Shown here piece by piece: positions 33,793 to 42,774 of a stretch of 64,000 nucleotides of DNA. Location: NCBI GenBank assembly GCA_910575035.1, contig CAJTDL010000021.1, forward strand, positions 1-64,000, written 5' to 3'. Position numbers and translations under genes: made by a program. Origin of the DNA: Lachnospiraceae bacterium. GTDB lineage: Bacteria; Bacillota; Clostridia; Lachnospirales; Lachnospiraceae. The notes beneath the pieces were generated by a model. It was not told the origin of the DNA, did not search any database, and saw only the letters and a program-made list of their open reading frames with translations. Position 1 is the first letter of the stretch. Every line of letters starts with the position of its first letter.

Positions 33793-34800
33793 TTATACAT
33801 TCTTTTTTCGCCGTTTAGAGATTGACAAATAAAGCAGAAACCAAACAATGCAATGCGCCATAAGAATAAGCATATCTTTTGCAATAATCGGATCAGTACT
33901 GTTTGCTAAATTCATAACCCCCTCAAAAGTTGCATTGGACGGCACAAAATAGCAAAGTATTAAAACCAAACCATTTGCCCCCAGCAGATAGGATAATAAT
34001 GGTACTGCCATAAATACAATCATTACTACCTTGACATAAACCACACCTACCATAAGATTTTCGGAAAATTTACCGATAAACAACCCAATCAATGCAGCTA
34101 CAAAAGCCGACAGAATAATCAGTAACAACATAAGAAATGTACTCTGCAAGGAAAGCTGAAAGCAGATACAGGCTGTCATGACGGCGGACAGGCATCCAAA
34201 GACAAAACCAATAAAGATTTTTTGAATGACATATTGGCTGTATGTCATAGGCAATATCTGATTAACCAAATCGACGCCATTTTCTTTTTCAGATACCATA
34301 TTCATAGCGTTAAAAGTACACCCCATAAACATAGCAACAATTAACGTCATTGCTATAAAAATATTTTGCATTCCTGCCAATACATCATGACGCTCTAAAA
34401 TACTGACATTTATCTGCTCTGCGTTTTCCCGATCCGCATATAATGCTGGAAGCGTGCCAGCCACTTGGCGGTATATGTCCAGCTCATCGCCAGCTACCAT
34501 TGTTTTGATGCCATTACCATCGGTTTCTATTCCAATCAAGTCTGTAGAGGGTTCATTGATGGAAGCAGTTAATTCTTCCAGCGTTTTATATATGGTTACT
34601 GAACCATACCGTTCCAGCCACGATATTGTCCCGGCAGACAAATTGTTTTCTAATGCCCCAAAATGAAGTTCACCCAGTGAGGAAAGGTCAATCGTCCCAA
34701 CAAAACGCAAAACAACAGCAACTATAATTGGCAGAAGAAAAGACATGATACAAAATTTGTCTTTCCAGACACTTTTTAGCTGATAAATCAATCCCCGCAT
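33793..34800 (-). CDS. ABC-2 type exporter permease
   Basis: A 335-residue membrane protein: one N-terminal membrane segment (residues about 17-37), an extracytoplasmic stretch of about 120 residues, then five membrane segments from about residue 155 (NIFIAMTLIVAMFMGCTFNA onwards) and a basic tail. Last gene of the exporter operon, two bases after the preceding permease. With the ATPase it would form a heterodimeric exporter of the kind used for antimicrobial-peptide immunity or drug efflux; cargo unknown. Confidence 0.85.
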   Translation of the reverse strand: MRGLIYQLKSVWKDKFCIMSFLLPIIVAVVLRFVGTIDLSSLGELHFGALENNLSAGTISWLERYGSVTIYKTLEELTASINEPSTDLIGIETDGNGIKTMVAGDELDIYRQVAGTLPALYADRENAEQINVSILERHDVLAGMQNIFIAMTLIVAMFMGCTFNAMNMVSEKENGVDLVNQILPMTYSQYVIQKIFIGFVFGCLSAVMTACICFQLSLQSTFLMLLLIILSAFVAALIGLFIGKFSENLMVGVVYVKVVMIVFMAVPLLSYLLGANGLVLILCYFVPSNATFEGVMNLANSTDPIIAKDMLILMAHCIVWFLLYLSISKRRKKNV

Positions 34801-34802
34801 AA

Positions 34803-35795
34803 TCAGCCCTCCTTTCCCATTTCTTTACGGAATGCAGTTTGAACAACCACAAACAGGGCAGCAATTCCACAAGCGGTACAAATATAATAAACAGGGCTTG
34901 TGACAGGTGTTCCAAAATAGGCATTTTTAAGTCCCATATAAACCTGATAGAAAGGATGCCAGCCTATCCATGCCATTTTTATGGAAGTATTTGCTGACAA
35001 AAATATGGGCGTTGCCACAAAAAGAGCAATTACCAAATAAGCAAGCGAAAACTGCTTGAAGTCATTTAACAGCATAGTACACCCAAATCCCGTAAGTGCC
35101 ATAATCAGTGATAAAATTGCGGTCTGCACCAATACGGCAGGCAAAATGCGGATTGTACCGGAAAAACCTACATTGAACAATGTTAATAGCACTGCAAAAA
35201 CTAAATCAGACAGCAGGAAAACAGCTAATTTTGACAGAACAAATAAACTCTTTTTTAGCGGCAGGACTGCATGGACACGGATAACCCCCATCTGCTTTTC
35301 TTTGAACAGTACTGAAGCAATCCCCAAAAATCCAACGGCAACGATTTCGATAAACAATAATTCGCAGGACATTTCTTTCCTCTGTTTTTGCTCTGTTGTA
35401 TTTGTCCCTACTATCTGCGCAGCGTACTCATCACCGGAACGAAGAAGCGATAACGCATAGTCAGCCCTGTGATTATCAACCTTTTCGCTTCCGAAATACA
35501 AAATAATGTTTGGCGTGCCGGAACTGGCGTCTATTCCGACACCGTTTGTATCAGCCAAAAGAGCGTCATCCAGTTCTTCTAACGATTCCACCGGACGAAT
35601 CAGTTCTGACACTTCCTGCTGTGTCCCCTGCGGGTCATAGAGGTATACATTGTATAATTGCATATCCATAAAATTGATGTAGCCAAAGTTAATAAACAAT
35701 GTATAAATAAGCAGTGAGCCAAAAGCAACAAAGATGAATTTTCCGGCTATCATCATCTGACAGTCTTTTTTGAACAGGGAGTAGAAATTTTTCAT
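34803..35795 (-). CDS. ABC-2 type exporter permease
   Basis: A 330-residue permease with the same topology: an N-terminal segment (about 18-40), an extracytoplasmic domain to about 150, then six hydrophobic segments (IEIVAVGFLGIASVLF onwards). Its ATG overlaps the ATPase stop by one base. Partner of the second permease; the two share topology but little sequence. Confidence 0.85.
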   Translation of the reverse strand: MKNFYSLFKKDCQMMIAGKFIFVAFGSLLIYTLFINFGYINFMDMQLYNVYLYDPQGTQQEVSELIRPVESLEELDDALLADTNGVGIDASSGTPNIILYFGSEKVDNHRADYALSLLRSGDEYAAQIVGTNTTEQKQRKEMSCELLFIEIVAVGFLGIASVLFKEKQMGVIRVHAVLPLKKSLFVLSKLAVFLLSDLVFAVLLTLFNVGFSGTIRILPAVLVQTAILSLIMALTGFGCTMLLNDFKQFSLAYLVIALFVATPIFLSANTSIKMAWIGWHPFYQVYMGLKNAYFGTPVTSPVYYICTACGIAALFVVVQTAFRKEMGKEG

Positions 35796-36643
35796 CAGGA
35801 CAGCCCCCTTCCTGTATACTGGATAAACATATCCTCTAAGGTTGGTTCTTCTGAATGAATACTGATGATCTCATCATGCGGAAAGGGAATGCCTGCTTCC
35901 AATTCCGGGATTTCGATTGTCTTTTCCTCCCGTCTGCCCTGATACAGATAGGTGGTCACGACACGGTGGCTGCTGTTTTGCTCCTTCAGCCTTTTCGGAG
36001 TGTCAAGCGCAACAATATTTCCATTTGTAATGAAAGCTACCCTGTCACACAGCAGATCCGCATCCAGCATATTGTGAGTGGTTAAAAATACCGTTGTCCC
36101 TTTTCTGCGTTCTTCTTCTATAATCTTGCGGAACAAGACCGCACCCGTCGGATCAAGACCGCTGGTTGGTTCGTCTAAAAATAACAGTTTCGGATTGCTG
36201 ATAAGCGCCCTTGCCATGCTTACACGCTGCCGCATACCTTTTGAGTAGGAAGAAACAGGCTTTTTCAGGAAATCGGTCTTAAACTCCAATTCTTCCAGAA
36301 CTTCCCCAATATCCCGCAACTGTTCTGCCGGATAGAACGAAGAAAAATATTTGAGATTGTCAATAGCACTCAAATTTGCATATAAATAGGGAAATTCAAA
36401 TAAAACACCTATCTTCTGAAAAAAATCCTGCGTGTGCGCTGTAGCAATATCCTGCCCAAAAAGTGAAACTTTGCCGCCATTCCCTTTCAAAATTCCAGTG
36501 AGAATTTTCTGTGTTGTTGACTTGCCGGAACCATTCGGTCCTAAAAATCCAAAAATTTCACCATCCCCTACCGTAAAATTTAAGCCATGAAGGGCTTGCT
36601 TATCCTTTCCGTAAGAAAAAGTCAGATTTTTAACTTCAATCAT
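35795..36643 (-). CDS. ABC transporter ATP-binding protein
   Basis: A 282-residue ATPase: Walker A GPNGSGKST (residues 35-43), signature YSKGMRQRVS, Walker B LLFLDEPTSGLD and the H-loop LTTHNM. The C-terminal extension (about 215-282) is typical of ABC-2 exporters. Overlaps the small membrane-protein gene upstream (ATGA) and the first permease downstream. Confidence 0.93.
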   Translation of the reverse strand: MIEVKNLTFSYGKDKQALHGLNFTVGDGEIFGFLGPNGSGKSTTQKILTGILKGNGGKVSLFGQDIATAHTQDFFQKIGVLFEFPYLYANLSAIDNLKYFSSFYPAEQLRDIGEVLEELEFKTDFLKKPVSSYSKGMRQRVSMARALISNPKLLFLDEPTSGLDPTGAVLFRKIIEEERRKGTTVFLTTHNMLDADLLCDRVAFITNGNIVALDTPKRLKEQNSSHRVVTTYLYQGRREEKTIEIPELEAGIPFPHDEIISIHSEEPTLEDMFIQYTGRGLS

Positions 36644-36795
36644 TCATCATCCCCCCATTTTCCCCTCTGCCTGTTTTTCTTTTCCTGCTGGCGTTTGCCC
36701 CACAATTTCATAAATTTGATTTTAAAAGGAATGGAGATAACCAATATTATTGCAATTACCAACCACCAATACCATTCCAAACCTAATAATGTCAT
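36640..36795 (-). CDS. Small membrane protein (51 residues) at the head of the ABC operon
   Basis: The frame MTLLGLEWYWWLVIAIILVI then SIPFKIKFMKLWGKRQ and a lysine-rich, acidic-ended tail: one membrane helix followed by a charged cytoplasmic segment. GGAGG precedes the ATG at 36795, and its TGA overlaps the ATPase ATG by four bases. Too short for standard length cut-offs. Likely an accessory subunit or assembly factor of the exporter; not recognised. Confidence 0.75.
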   Translation of the reverse strand: MTLLGLEWYWWLVIAIILVISIPFKIKFMKLWGKRQQEKKNRQRGKWGDDE

Positions 36796-36952
36796 ATATG
36801 CTCCTCCTTTTTTCTGGCTTTTCGCCCTTTCGTATTATGAATTTAAGAAAATGAGGTGAAGTTGGTGTGAGATTGATGTGAAATTGGTGTGAAATAAAAA
36901 TGGTTCTGCTCTCTTTATAGAAAACAGAACCACCAAAAATAAAAATGTTATC

Positions 36953-38029
36953 TTATTTAACTGTGGGTATGGAAAAATAGAATTGTACGCCATCCGCAAG
37001 ATTTTTTACGCCATAACTTAATTCCTGCATAGATAAAATTTGTGCAACAATCGCAAGCCCCAATCCGGAGCCACTGTACCTTGAGCGGTTATCCCGATAA
37101 AATTTTGTCCAAATCTTTTTCAGCTTTTCATTTGGAATCGTTTCGCCCTGATTATATACAGAAAAATGTAATAGCCCATTTTCGTCTGAAAGGCATAGCT
37201 TTAATATGCCATCCGGTTTTACATTTTTTTTTGCATTGATAATGAGATTGTTTAAGACCTGCTCCATCCGGATCTTATCTGTACAAACATAAATTTTATA
37301 ATCAGGAAGCTCATACTGCAATTCAAAATTAGCATCCGGCGTGTCGATCAGCAGCCGCCCGGCGACTGTTTCTAAAAGTTCGACAAAATCAAAGCGTTCG
37401 GAGGTAAGCTGTACAGCCCCGGTTTCCAATGCAGATAAATCCAGTAAAGCAGTAATCAGATGATTCATCCGCTCTGTTTCCGATATAATTATTTCTGCAT
37501 ATTTTTGTTTTTTCAGTTCATCCTCTTCGTCCTGATAGCCCTCCGCATAGGCTCTGATAATCCCTAAAGGCGTTTTCATTTCATGGGATAAACTATCTAC
37601 CAGTTCTTTACGCTCTGATAACAACAGACCTTCCTGTTCAACATCTTTTTCAAGCTGCTTATTTGCTGCCTCCAACTTCATAAAAGCATTTTGCAAATTA
37701 TCAGCCATGACATTAAGACTTGTGGAAAGCCGCCCAAATTCATCATTTGTCATGATGTCACATGACGAAGAAAAATCTAAATCAGCCATCCGTTTTGCTG
37801 CTTTTTCCAATTTAGCAATAGGTTTTGAGATAAAGCAGCTCATCAGAAAATCAACGCCAAAAATCAACAGCACCACAAAAACAGTCCAAATAGAAAGTGA
37901 AATGTCTGAGGAAAACGGTAGTTTGGTTGAAAGGATATATGAAATAACAAGGATAGCGCCTATCACTTTAGACATCAAAAGTATTTTCTTCCTTATCGAA
38001 TAAATGCTTAAATTATCGCTATTTTTCAT
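36953..38029 (-). CDS. Sensor histidine kinase with short extracellular loop
   Basis: A 358-residue kinase: membrane segments about 16-35 and 46-66 separated by only ten residues, HAMP-like linker (about 66-120), phospho-acceptor His149 in DSLSHEMKTPLG, ATPase motifs NNLIINAKKN and SGSGLGLAI. The tiny extracellular loop is typical of intramembrane-sensing kinases of cell-envelope stress systems that work with ABC exporters. Overlaps the response-regulator stop by four bases. The ABC operon lies directly downstream in the same direction. Confidence 0.9.
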   Translation of the reverse strand: MKNSDNLSIYSIRKKILLMSKVIGAILVISYILSTKLPFSSDISLSIWTVFVVLLIFGVDFLMSCFISKPIAKLEKAAKRMADLDFSSSCDIMTNDEFGRLSTSLNVMADNLQNAFMKLEAANKQLEKDVEQEGLLLSERKELVDSLSHEMKTPLGIIRAYAEGYQDEEDELKKQKYAEIIISETERMNHLITALLDLSALETGAVQLTSERFDFVELLETVAGRLLIDTPDANFELQYELPDYKIYVCTDKIRMEQVLNNLIINAKKNVKPDGILKLCLSDENGLLHFSVYNQGETIPNEKLKKIWTKFYRDNRSRYSGSGLGLAIVAQILSMQELSYGVKNLADGVQFYFSIPTVK

Positions 38030-38694
38030 ACTGTCACCTCTAATTTATATCCAGAACGAATAAGCGTTACTATATGCTTTCCTTCACTCCCCAGCTTTTG
38101 CCGCAGTGTTTTGATATGGGTATCTACAGTACGGGTAGTCCCCTCAAAATCGTAGCCCCAAATTCTATTCAGCAGCTGTTCACGGGTAAAAATCTGTCCG
38201 GGATTCATCATAAAAAAATAAAGCAGTTCGTATTCTTTGTGGGTAAGGGCGATTTCCTGCCCATCTAAAAATACTTTATGTGAGGACGGCATAACAGAAA
38301 TTTTTCCAGTACTCAATATATCTAACGGTTCCGAGGAAGAACGGCGGAGCAAGGCATTCACTTTAGCCAACAGGACTTTAGGGCTGAAAGGTTTTGTTGT
38401 GTAATCATCCGCACCATATTCATAACCCTTTAGCTTGTCACTTTCTTCACTTTTGGCTGTCAGCATGATAATAGGCATATTACTCATTTCCCGTGCCATT
38501 TTACAGACAGTGAAGCCATCAATGTGAGGCATCATGATATCCAATATCATTAAATCCATAGGATTATTTTTCAATATCATTAAGGCATCTATACCGTCAT
38601 CCGCAGTAAAGCAAGTATGCCCGCCCTTTTTCATATATTCGCCAATAATATCCTGCATATTCTTTTCATCTTCAACAATCAAAATGTTCGCCAT
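38026..38694 (-). CDS. OmpR/PhoB family response regulator
   Basis: A 222-residue regulator: receiver domain with acidic pair VEDE, phospho-acceptor Asp52 in LMILDIMMPH, Lys in YTTKPFSP; C-terminal winged helix with HKEYELLYFFMMNPGQIFTR and GTTRTVDTHIKTLRQKLG. GAAAGGAATG precedes the ATG. Expected to control the exporter operon below it. A small HTH gene sits 13 bases upstream. Confidence 0.93.
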   Translation of the reverse strand: MANILIVEDEKNMQDIIGEYMKKGGHTCFTADDGIDALMILKNNPMDLMILDIMMPHIDGFTVCKMAREMSNMPIIMLTAKSEESDKLKGYEYGADDYTTKPFSPKVLLAKVNALLRRSSSEPLDILSTGKISVMPSSHKVFLDGQEIALTHKEYELLYFFMMNPGQIFTREQLLNRIWGYDFEGTTRTVDTHIKTLRQKLGSEGKHIVTLIRSGYKLEVTV

Positions 38695-38707
38695 GAAATC
38701 ATTCCTT

Positions 38708-38881
38708 TCAACTATGTTTATGTCTTTTGTCTGTAGGTTTCTCTGCGTCTTTTGGGATCAGCCACAAGCGGCTAAACTTTGCTACTCCGGGTATACGATT
38801 TTCCTCACATAACTTCTGTACCCGTCTTACTGAAATTCCCCATTTTTTCGCTGCTTCAGTGGCAGAAATAAACCCTAACAT
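38708..38881 (-). CDS. Small helix-turn-helix protein, excisionase-like
   Basis: A 57-residue protein: MLGFISATEAAKKWGISVRR, VQKLCEENRIPGVAKFSRLW and a lysine-rich tail, a MerR/Xis-type winged helix. GAAAGGA precedes the chosen ATG; a GTG six codons upstream is less likely. It may be an excision factor of the element or an extra regulator of the two-component operon it precedes. Confidence 0.75.
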   Translation of the reverse strand: MLGFISATEAAKKWGISVRRVQKLCEENRIPGVAKFSRLWLIPKDAEKPTDKRHKHS

Positions 38882-39135
38882 TTTCAAGTATCCTTTCACT
38901 AAACTATGTCATCATTATTGTATACGTTCAAACGAATAATTTCAAGCATTTAGAACAAGCATCATGGAAAAATCAAAACTTTTGGATTTTTCCACAATGC
39001 CGGTTACGCCGGAATCCCACTCATTCATTCTATCATTTTACCAAAAGGCAAAATAAGAAAAGCCCTGCATTATACAGTACCTTTCTAATCCTTGATTAAC
39101 CACTAGCTACAGTTCTTTCTCCCACAGGAACAATA

Positions 39136-39504
39136 TTACAGATATATCTCCGCTGTTTTCGCAAATTCAGCTTTTCGCACGATAAGTTCTGACTGTTTTT
39201 CTTCCGATAGACTCTCAAATACACCCTTATAGCCTTTCTCCAATAACGGAGTACCTTTTGCCATAAGATACAGCTTTGTATTCAGCCATTCCTCCCACAA
39301 TTCCTCAAATAGTGCCACGCTGTCAGTAAAGGTTATGGCATCTTCAAAGCCATGTGACGGCTTGTAATATTTCAGTTCAACAAAGCCATATCTGCCAGCA
39401 TCAATCACCACGATATTCTCCATCTCATACAGTTCTGCAAACGCATCAGCCACCTTTTTACATTTTTCTCGTTCTTCCTCTGTGATATAAACCTGTTTTT
39501 CCAT
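39136..39504 (-). CDS. Hypothetical protein
   Basis: A 122-residue soluble acidic protein (MEKQVYITEEEREKCKKVAD ... FAKTAEIYL). Aromatic-rich middle FVELKYYKPSHGFEDA. No family recognised. AGGTAA-type ribosome site before the ATG. It lies with the DUF3970- and DUF6075-like genes at the right end of the accessory region. Confidence 0.65.
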   Translation of the reverse strand: MEKQVYITEEEREKCKKVADAFAELYEMENIVVIDAGRYGFVELKYYKPSHGFEDAITFTDSVALFEELWEEWLNTKLYLMAKGTPLLEKGYKGVFESLSEEKQSELIVRKAEFAKTAEIYL

Positions 39505-39559
39505 ATTACCTTACCTCGTTTCTTATAAGATTTTACCATGTCTGTTCTTTAAGGGCTAT

Positions 39560-39688
39560 CTACCTGTTTGTACCCTTGTTCTGGTACAGCTCGGAAACTT
39601 CCGTCACAGTCACTTTAGGCTGTCTTTGCAGGAGCTTCTCGAACCACTTAATATCATTCTTCGTTCCCATCAGTCGAATTTTCAGCAC
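39560..39688 (-). CDS. DUF3970-like small protein (42 residues)
   Basis: GTG start after GAGGAAAC, overlapping the end of the DUF6075-like gene by 35 bases: LKIRLMGTKNDIKWFEKLLQ then VSELYQNKGTNR. The RLMGTKNDIKWFE motif resembles DUF3970. Too short for usual cut-offs; ending may be truncated relative to the family. Confidence 0.6.
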   Translation of the reverse strand: MLKIRLMGTKNDIKWFEKLLQRQPKVTVTEVSELYQNKGTNR

Positions 39689-40172
39689 GTTTCCTCTCCA
39701 TTTCTGCAAGGATTTCCTCAATAGAGCGCTGTTTCTGGCAGTATTCCGGGTAACGGAGCTTAATGCCCTGCCAGAAGTACAGTGCGTAGCCGCAGCAGAA
39801 AATATCGCTTACGGAATATTCCCTGCACTCGTCAATCTGCTCGTCCTTGCGCTTATAGTCATCAATACTCGGCATTCCGTCCGTGTAAAGGTTAAACGCA
39901 AGCCTTACCACCTTTACGCTACCGCTGGTCTGCCAGCCCTGATGCAGACACTCTGTTTTGACGCACTCGGACTTTATATGATAAATCTGGCTGAAATGGT
40001 TCCTCGTGTCCTCAGAAATACCAAGAATGTAGATCAAAGCCTTGTGATAGCAGTCCTGATACCTCGCCTGTTCCAGTTTTTCATAGTAAAACTTCTCATG
40101 TTCCTCGTTTGCAAAAACCATGTGTGTGTTGTTGGCGCTCTGCACCCCTGCTCTTAACGCTGTGTTGTTCAT
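39654..40172 (-). CDS. DUF6075-like protein
   Basis: A 172-residue protein: FANEEHEKFYYEKLEQARYQ, DCYHKALIYILGISEDTRNH, WQTSGSVKVVRLAFNLYTDG and CCGYALYFWQGIKLRYPEYC, the conserved blocks I associate with DUF6075 on Clostridial ICEs. GGAGGTTCAGGT precedes the ATG. Function unknown. Confidence 0.72.
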   Translation of the reverse strand: MNNTALRAGVQSANNTHMVFANEEHEKFYYEKLEQARYQDCYHKALIYILGISEDTRNHFSQIYHIKSECVKTECLHQGWQTSGSVKVVRLAFNLYTDGMPSIDDYKRKDEQIDECREYSVSDIFCCGYALYFWQGIKLRYPEYCQKQRSIEEILAEMERKRAENSTDGNEE

Positions 40173-40319
40173 ACCTGAACCTCCTTCAATTAAAATTGTT
40201 GTTTGACTATAACAAAAAAGGACAGTCCCATTCGTTAGAATAAGATTGTCCTTTAAGGCACAATATTCAGGTTTTCACATTTATTGCGTATTATTCCGTA
40301 CTATCAAGTAAAAATTTGA

Positions 40320-40357
40320 TGTACTTTTGATGTACTTTTCACCATTTCTTGTACTTT
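40320..40357. repeat. Three TGTACTTT repeats at the accessory/core boundary
   Basis: TGTACTTT at 40320, 40331 and 40350, inside the 200-bp gene-free gap between the last accessory gene and hemZ. Short direct repeats at an element end resemble integrase arm-binding sites; an att core was not identified. Confidence 0.5.
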
Positions 40358-40375
40358 GAGAGAATGAAGAAACGC

Positions 40376-42007
40376 CTAAAAATCCATGAGCAGCTTCCGC
40401 TTTCTCTCAATCATTTCGTCTATTTTTTGTATATATAGAGCCACATCTTTCACATTCTCGCTTCGCTCGATCCGCCCGTCAGGGTATACCCTTTTTGATA
40501 TGCTCCCGGCTCCGCAGGCGACTATGGTCTGTTTCTCCTCCATCATTAAAATGTTATATATCCCTGCTTTTCCCAAAGCCGCATACCCCACGTTCTCAAA
40601 ATTGCCCGCCATATTTTTCTGGCGGTACAGATAATAAGGCAACAGGCCCATTTCTCTTGCATACCTTTCTGTCAAATCTACAATCTCCCAGCTGTTTTCC
40701 ATTTCCATCCCCTGATAATCCTCTGGGAACATCTTCAGCCTGGCTGCACGTTTCATGGCAAGGGAATGGATTGTCAGGCTGTCCGGCGCCAAAGCCTTGA
40801 TCTGCTTCATGGTATTTTCCACATCTTCCAGCGTTTCCTTGGGAAGCCCCAGGATCAAATCCATATTAATATTGTCAAATCCCATCTCCCTTGCCAAACC
40901 AAAGCTCTCCACTACCTGTTCCACCTTATGGCAGCGCCCGATAATATCCAATGTCTCTTGTTTCATCGTCTGGGGGTTGATGGAAATACGGGAGATCCCA
41001 TGGTCACGGAGCACCTGCAGCTTTTCCCTGGCCACACTGTCCGGCCGGCCAGCCTCTACCGTATACTCTAGCAAATCTGAGAAATGGAATTTATTTTCCA
41101 CTTCTGACAAAAGATACTCTAACTGCTGGGGAGACAAGGTGGTAGGGGTTCCGCCCCCAATATACACAGAATTCAGTTTCTTATGGGCGTATGTATCTGC
41201 CGCAAAGGCAATCTCCTCCCCTAATGCCGCCAAATAAACATCTACCTTATCCTTCCACAATCCAATTGGAGACGAGGAAAAAGAACAATAAGAGCAAATG
41301 CTGGGGCAAAAGGGAATCCCAATATACAGGCTGTACCCATCTTTATAATCCATCTGTTCCAACAATGCCATTTCACGCTTTGCAATCTCAATGCTCAAAT
41401 CTGCCTTCTGCTCCGAAGCCAGATAAGTGGCTTCCATAAAGGCTTTGGCTTCCCCTTCCCCCACCCCCTGTTCCAGCATATTCATTGCAATTTTCGTAGG
41501 GCGGATTCCTGTAAGCGTCCCCCAGGGAAGCTCCTGCCCTGTATATTCTGACAAAAGGTGATAAAGGCACCGCTTCAACAGATTTTTTGTTTCCTTCCGA
41601 TCTGAAAAATCAGCTTCCGCTCCTTTTTGTATGCCAAGGGTGTATCCCCCTTCCGCATATGCAGCCCCGCCCCCTCCCACCTTAGAGGAACGCTTCCTTT
41701 TCCCCCCTTGCAAAATTTTCGATGCTGTTTCTGCTGTTCCTTTCTCTGTCGGCGGAAGGAACAGCGCTATCTCTACCCTGTCTTTCCGCCCTCCGTTATC
41801 CTCTCCTTCCTTCCTAGAGGCCTCCCTATCCCCTGAGCCTTCCTGAAAGGAAATCTCCATATGGAACAGCGGCGTTTCCCCCTGCTCCAGCCTGCATATC
41901 CTTTCCCTGTCCGCAAATACCTTTACATCTTCCTTGGCATAAAATGCCTTCACCAGAGAATGGATATCATATTCAAAATTCTCCCTATTTAAAGATACTG
42001 TTATCAT
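40376..42007 (-). CDS. hemZ: Coproporphyrinogen III dehydrogenase-like radical SAM protein HemZ
   Basis: A 543-residue radical SAM protein. An N-terminal extension of about 180 residues (typical of HemZ) precedes LPWGTLTGIRPTKI and the iron-sulfur motif CPSICSYC near residue 235, then SVYIGGGTPTTLS and INMDLILGLPKET. Family members act in oxygen-independent heme or anaerobic porphyrin chemistry; the exact role of HemZ in Clostridia is not settled. Marks the return to conserved chromosome, followed by a GloB-like hydrolase and relA in the usual Clostridial order. Confidence 0.88.
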   Translation of the reverse strand: MITVSLNRENFEYDIHSLVKAFYAKEDVKVFADRERICRLEQGETPLFHMEISFQEGSGDREASRKEGEDNGGRKDRVEIALFLPPTEKGTAETASKILQGGKRKRSSKVGGGGAAYAEGGYTLGIQKGAEADFSDRKETKNLLKRCLYHLLSEYTGQELPWGTLTGIRPTKIAMNMLEQGVGEGEAKAFMEATYLASEQKADLSIEIAKREMALLEQMDYKDGYSLYIGIPFCPSICSYCSFSSSPIGLWKDKVDVYLAALGEEIAFAADTYAHKKLNSVYIGGGTPTTLSPQQLEYLLSEVENKFHFSDLLEYTVEAGRPDSVAREKLQVLRDHGISRISINPQTMKQETLDIIGRCHKVEQVVESFGLAREMGFDNINMDLILGLPKETLEDVENTMKQIKALAPDSLTIHSLAMKRAARLKMFPEDYQGMEMENSWEIVDLTERYAREMGLLPYYLYRQKNMAGNFENVGYAALGKAGIYNILMMEEKQTIVACGAGSISKRVYPDGRIERSENVKDVALYIQKIDEMIERKRKLLMDF

Positions 42008-42033
42008 CTCTGCCCTCTGTAACCCTCTCTTTT

Positions 42034-42654
42034 CTATAAAAATGGGTTCATGCTGCGTTCCATGCCAATACTGGTGGCTGACATATGCCCTGGGTACACC
42101 TTCACATCATCCGGTAATTCCATCAGCTTCCCTTTGATGGAGCGCACAAGCTGGGACATACTCCCCCTTGGGAAATCTGTCCTTCCCACTGACTGGCAGA
42201 ATAAAGTATCCCCACTGAACAGCACCCTCTCTTTTTCCAAATAATAACAGCATCCCCCTTCTGTATGCCCTGGCGTATGCAGCACCTTCAGTTCCATGCC
42301 TGCCAGCTTAAGCACTTCCCCATCCTTCACAAACACATCTGCGTGGTATGCATCCCTCCGACCAATCATAGCCGACACATTTAGCTGCGGCTGTTCCAAA
42401 GTCTCTTTCTCTGCTTCGTGAGCATAAACCTGGATCCCAAACATCCCTGCCAGCTCCTCTGCTGCCATGGCATGGTCAAAATGCCCATGGGTCAAAAGAA
42501 TGGCCTGAGGCTTCCATCCCCCATCCCGAATCTTCCTGGCCAGCATTCCTGCCGAATCCCCTGGATCAATCACCAGCATTTCTTCTGTCTCTTCATTAAT
42601 TGCAAAATAGCAATTTGTCCCCACATCCCCTACACAATATTGCTCAATCTTCAT
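42034..42654 (-). CDS. MBL-fold hydrolase, hydroxyacylglutathione hydrolase-like
   Basis: A 206-residue metallo-beta-lactamase-fold protein with the intact metal motif THGHFDHAM near residue 53, HTPGHTEGGCCYY, FSGDTLF and the C-terminal PGHMSAT. AGGAAGG precedes the chosen ATG (MKIEQYCVG); the frame to 42765 has no ribosome site. Glyoxalase-II-like proteins of this subgroup hydrolyse thioesters or persulfides; substrate here unknown. Sits between relA/spoT and hemZ on the same strand. Confidence 0.88.
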   Translation of the reverse strand: MKIEQYCVGDVGTNCYFAINEETEEMLVIDPGDSAGMLARKIRDGGWKPQAILLTHGHFDHAMAAEELAGMFGIQVYAHEAEKETLEQPQLNVSAMIGRRDAYHADVFVKDGEVLKLAGMELKVLHTPGHTEGGCCYYLEKERVLFSGDTLFCQSVGRTDFPRGSMSQLVRSIKGKLMELPDDVKVYPGHMSATSIGMERSMNPFL

Positions 42655-42774
42655 AGCCTTCCTATTCCTTTCTATAAATATATAATTCCCTTCAAACTCA
42701 CGCTGGATATTTACGCAAAAAGCACCTATCTCCCAATAGATGCTTTCTAACTCCTTATAACACAAAGCTCCCCT

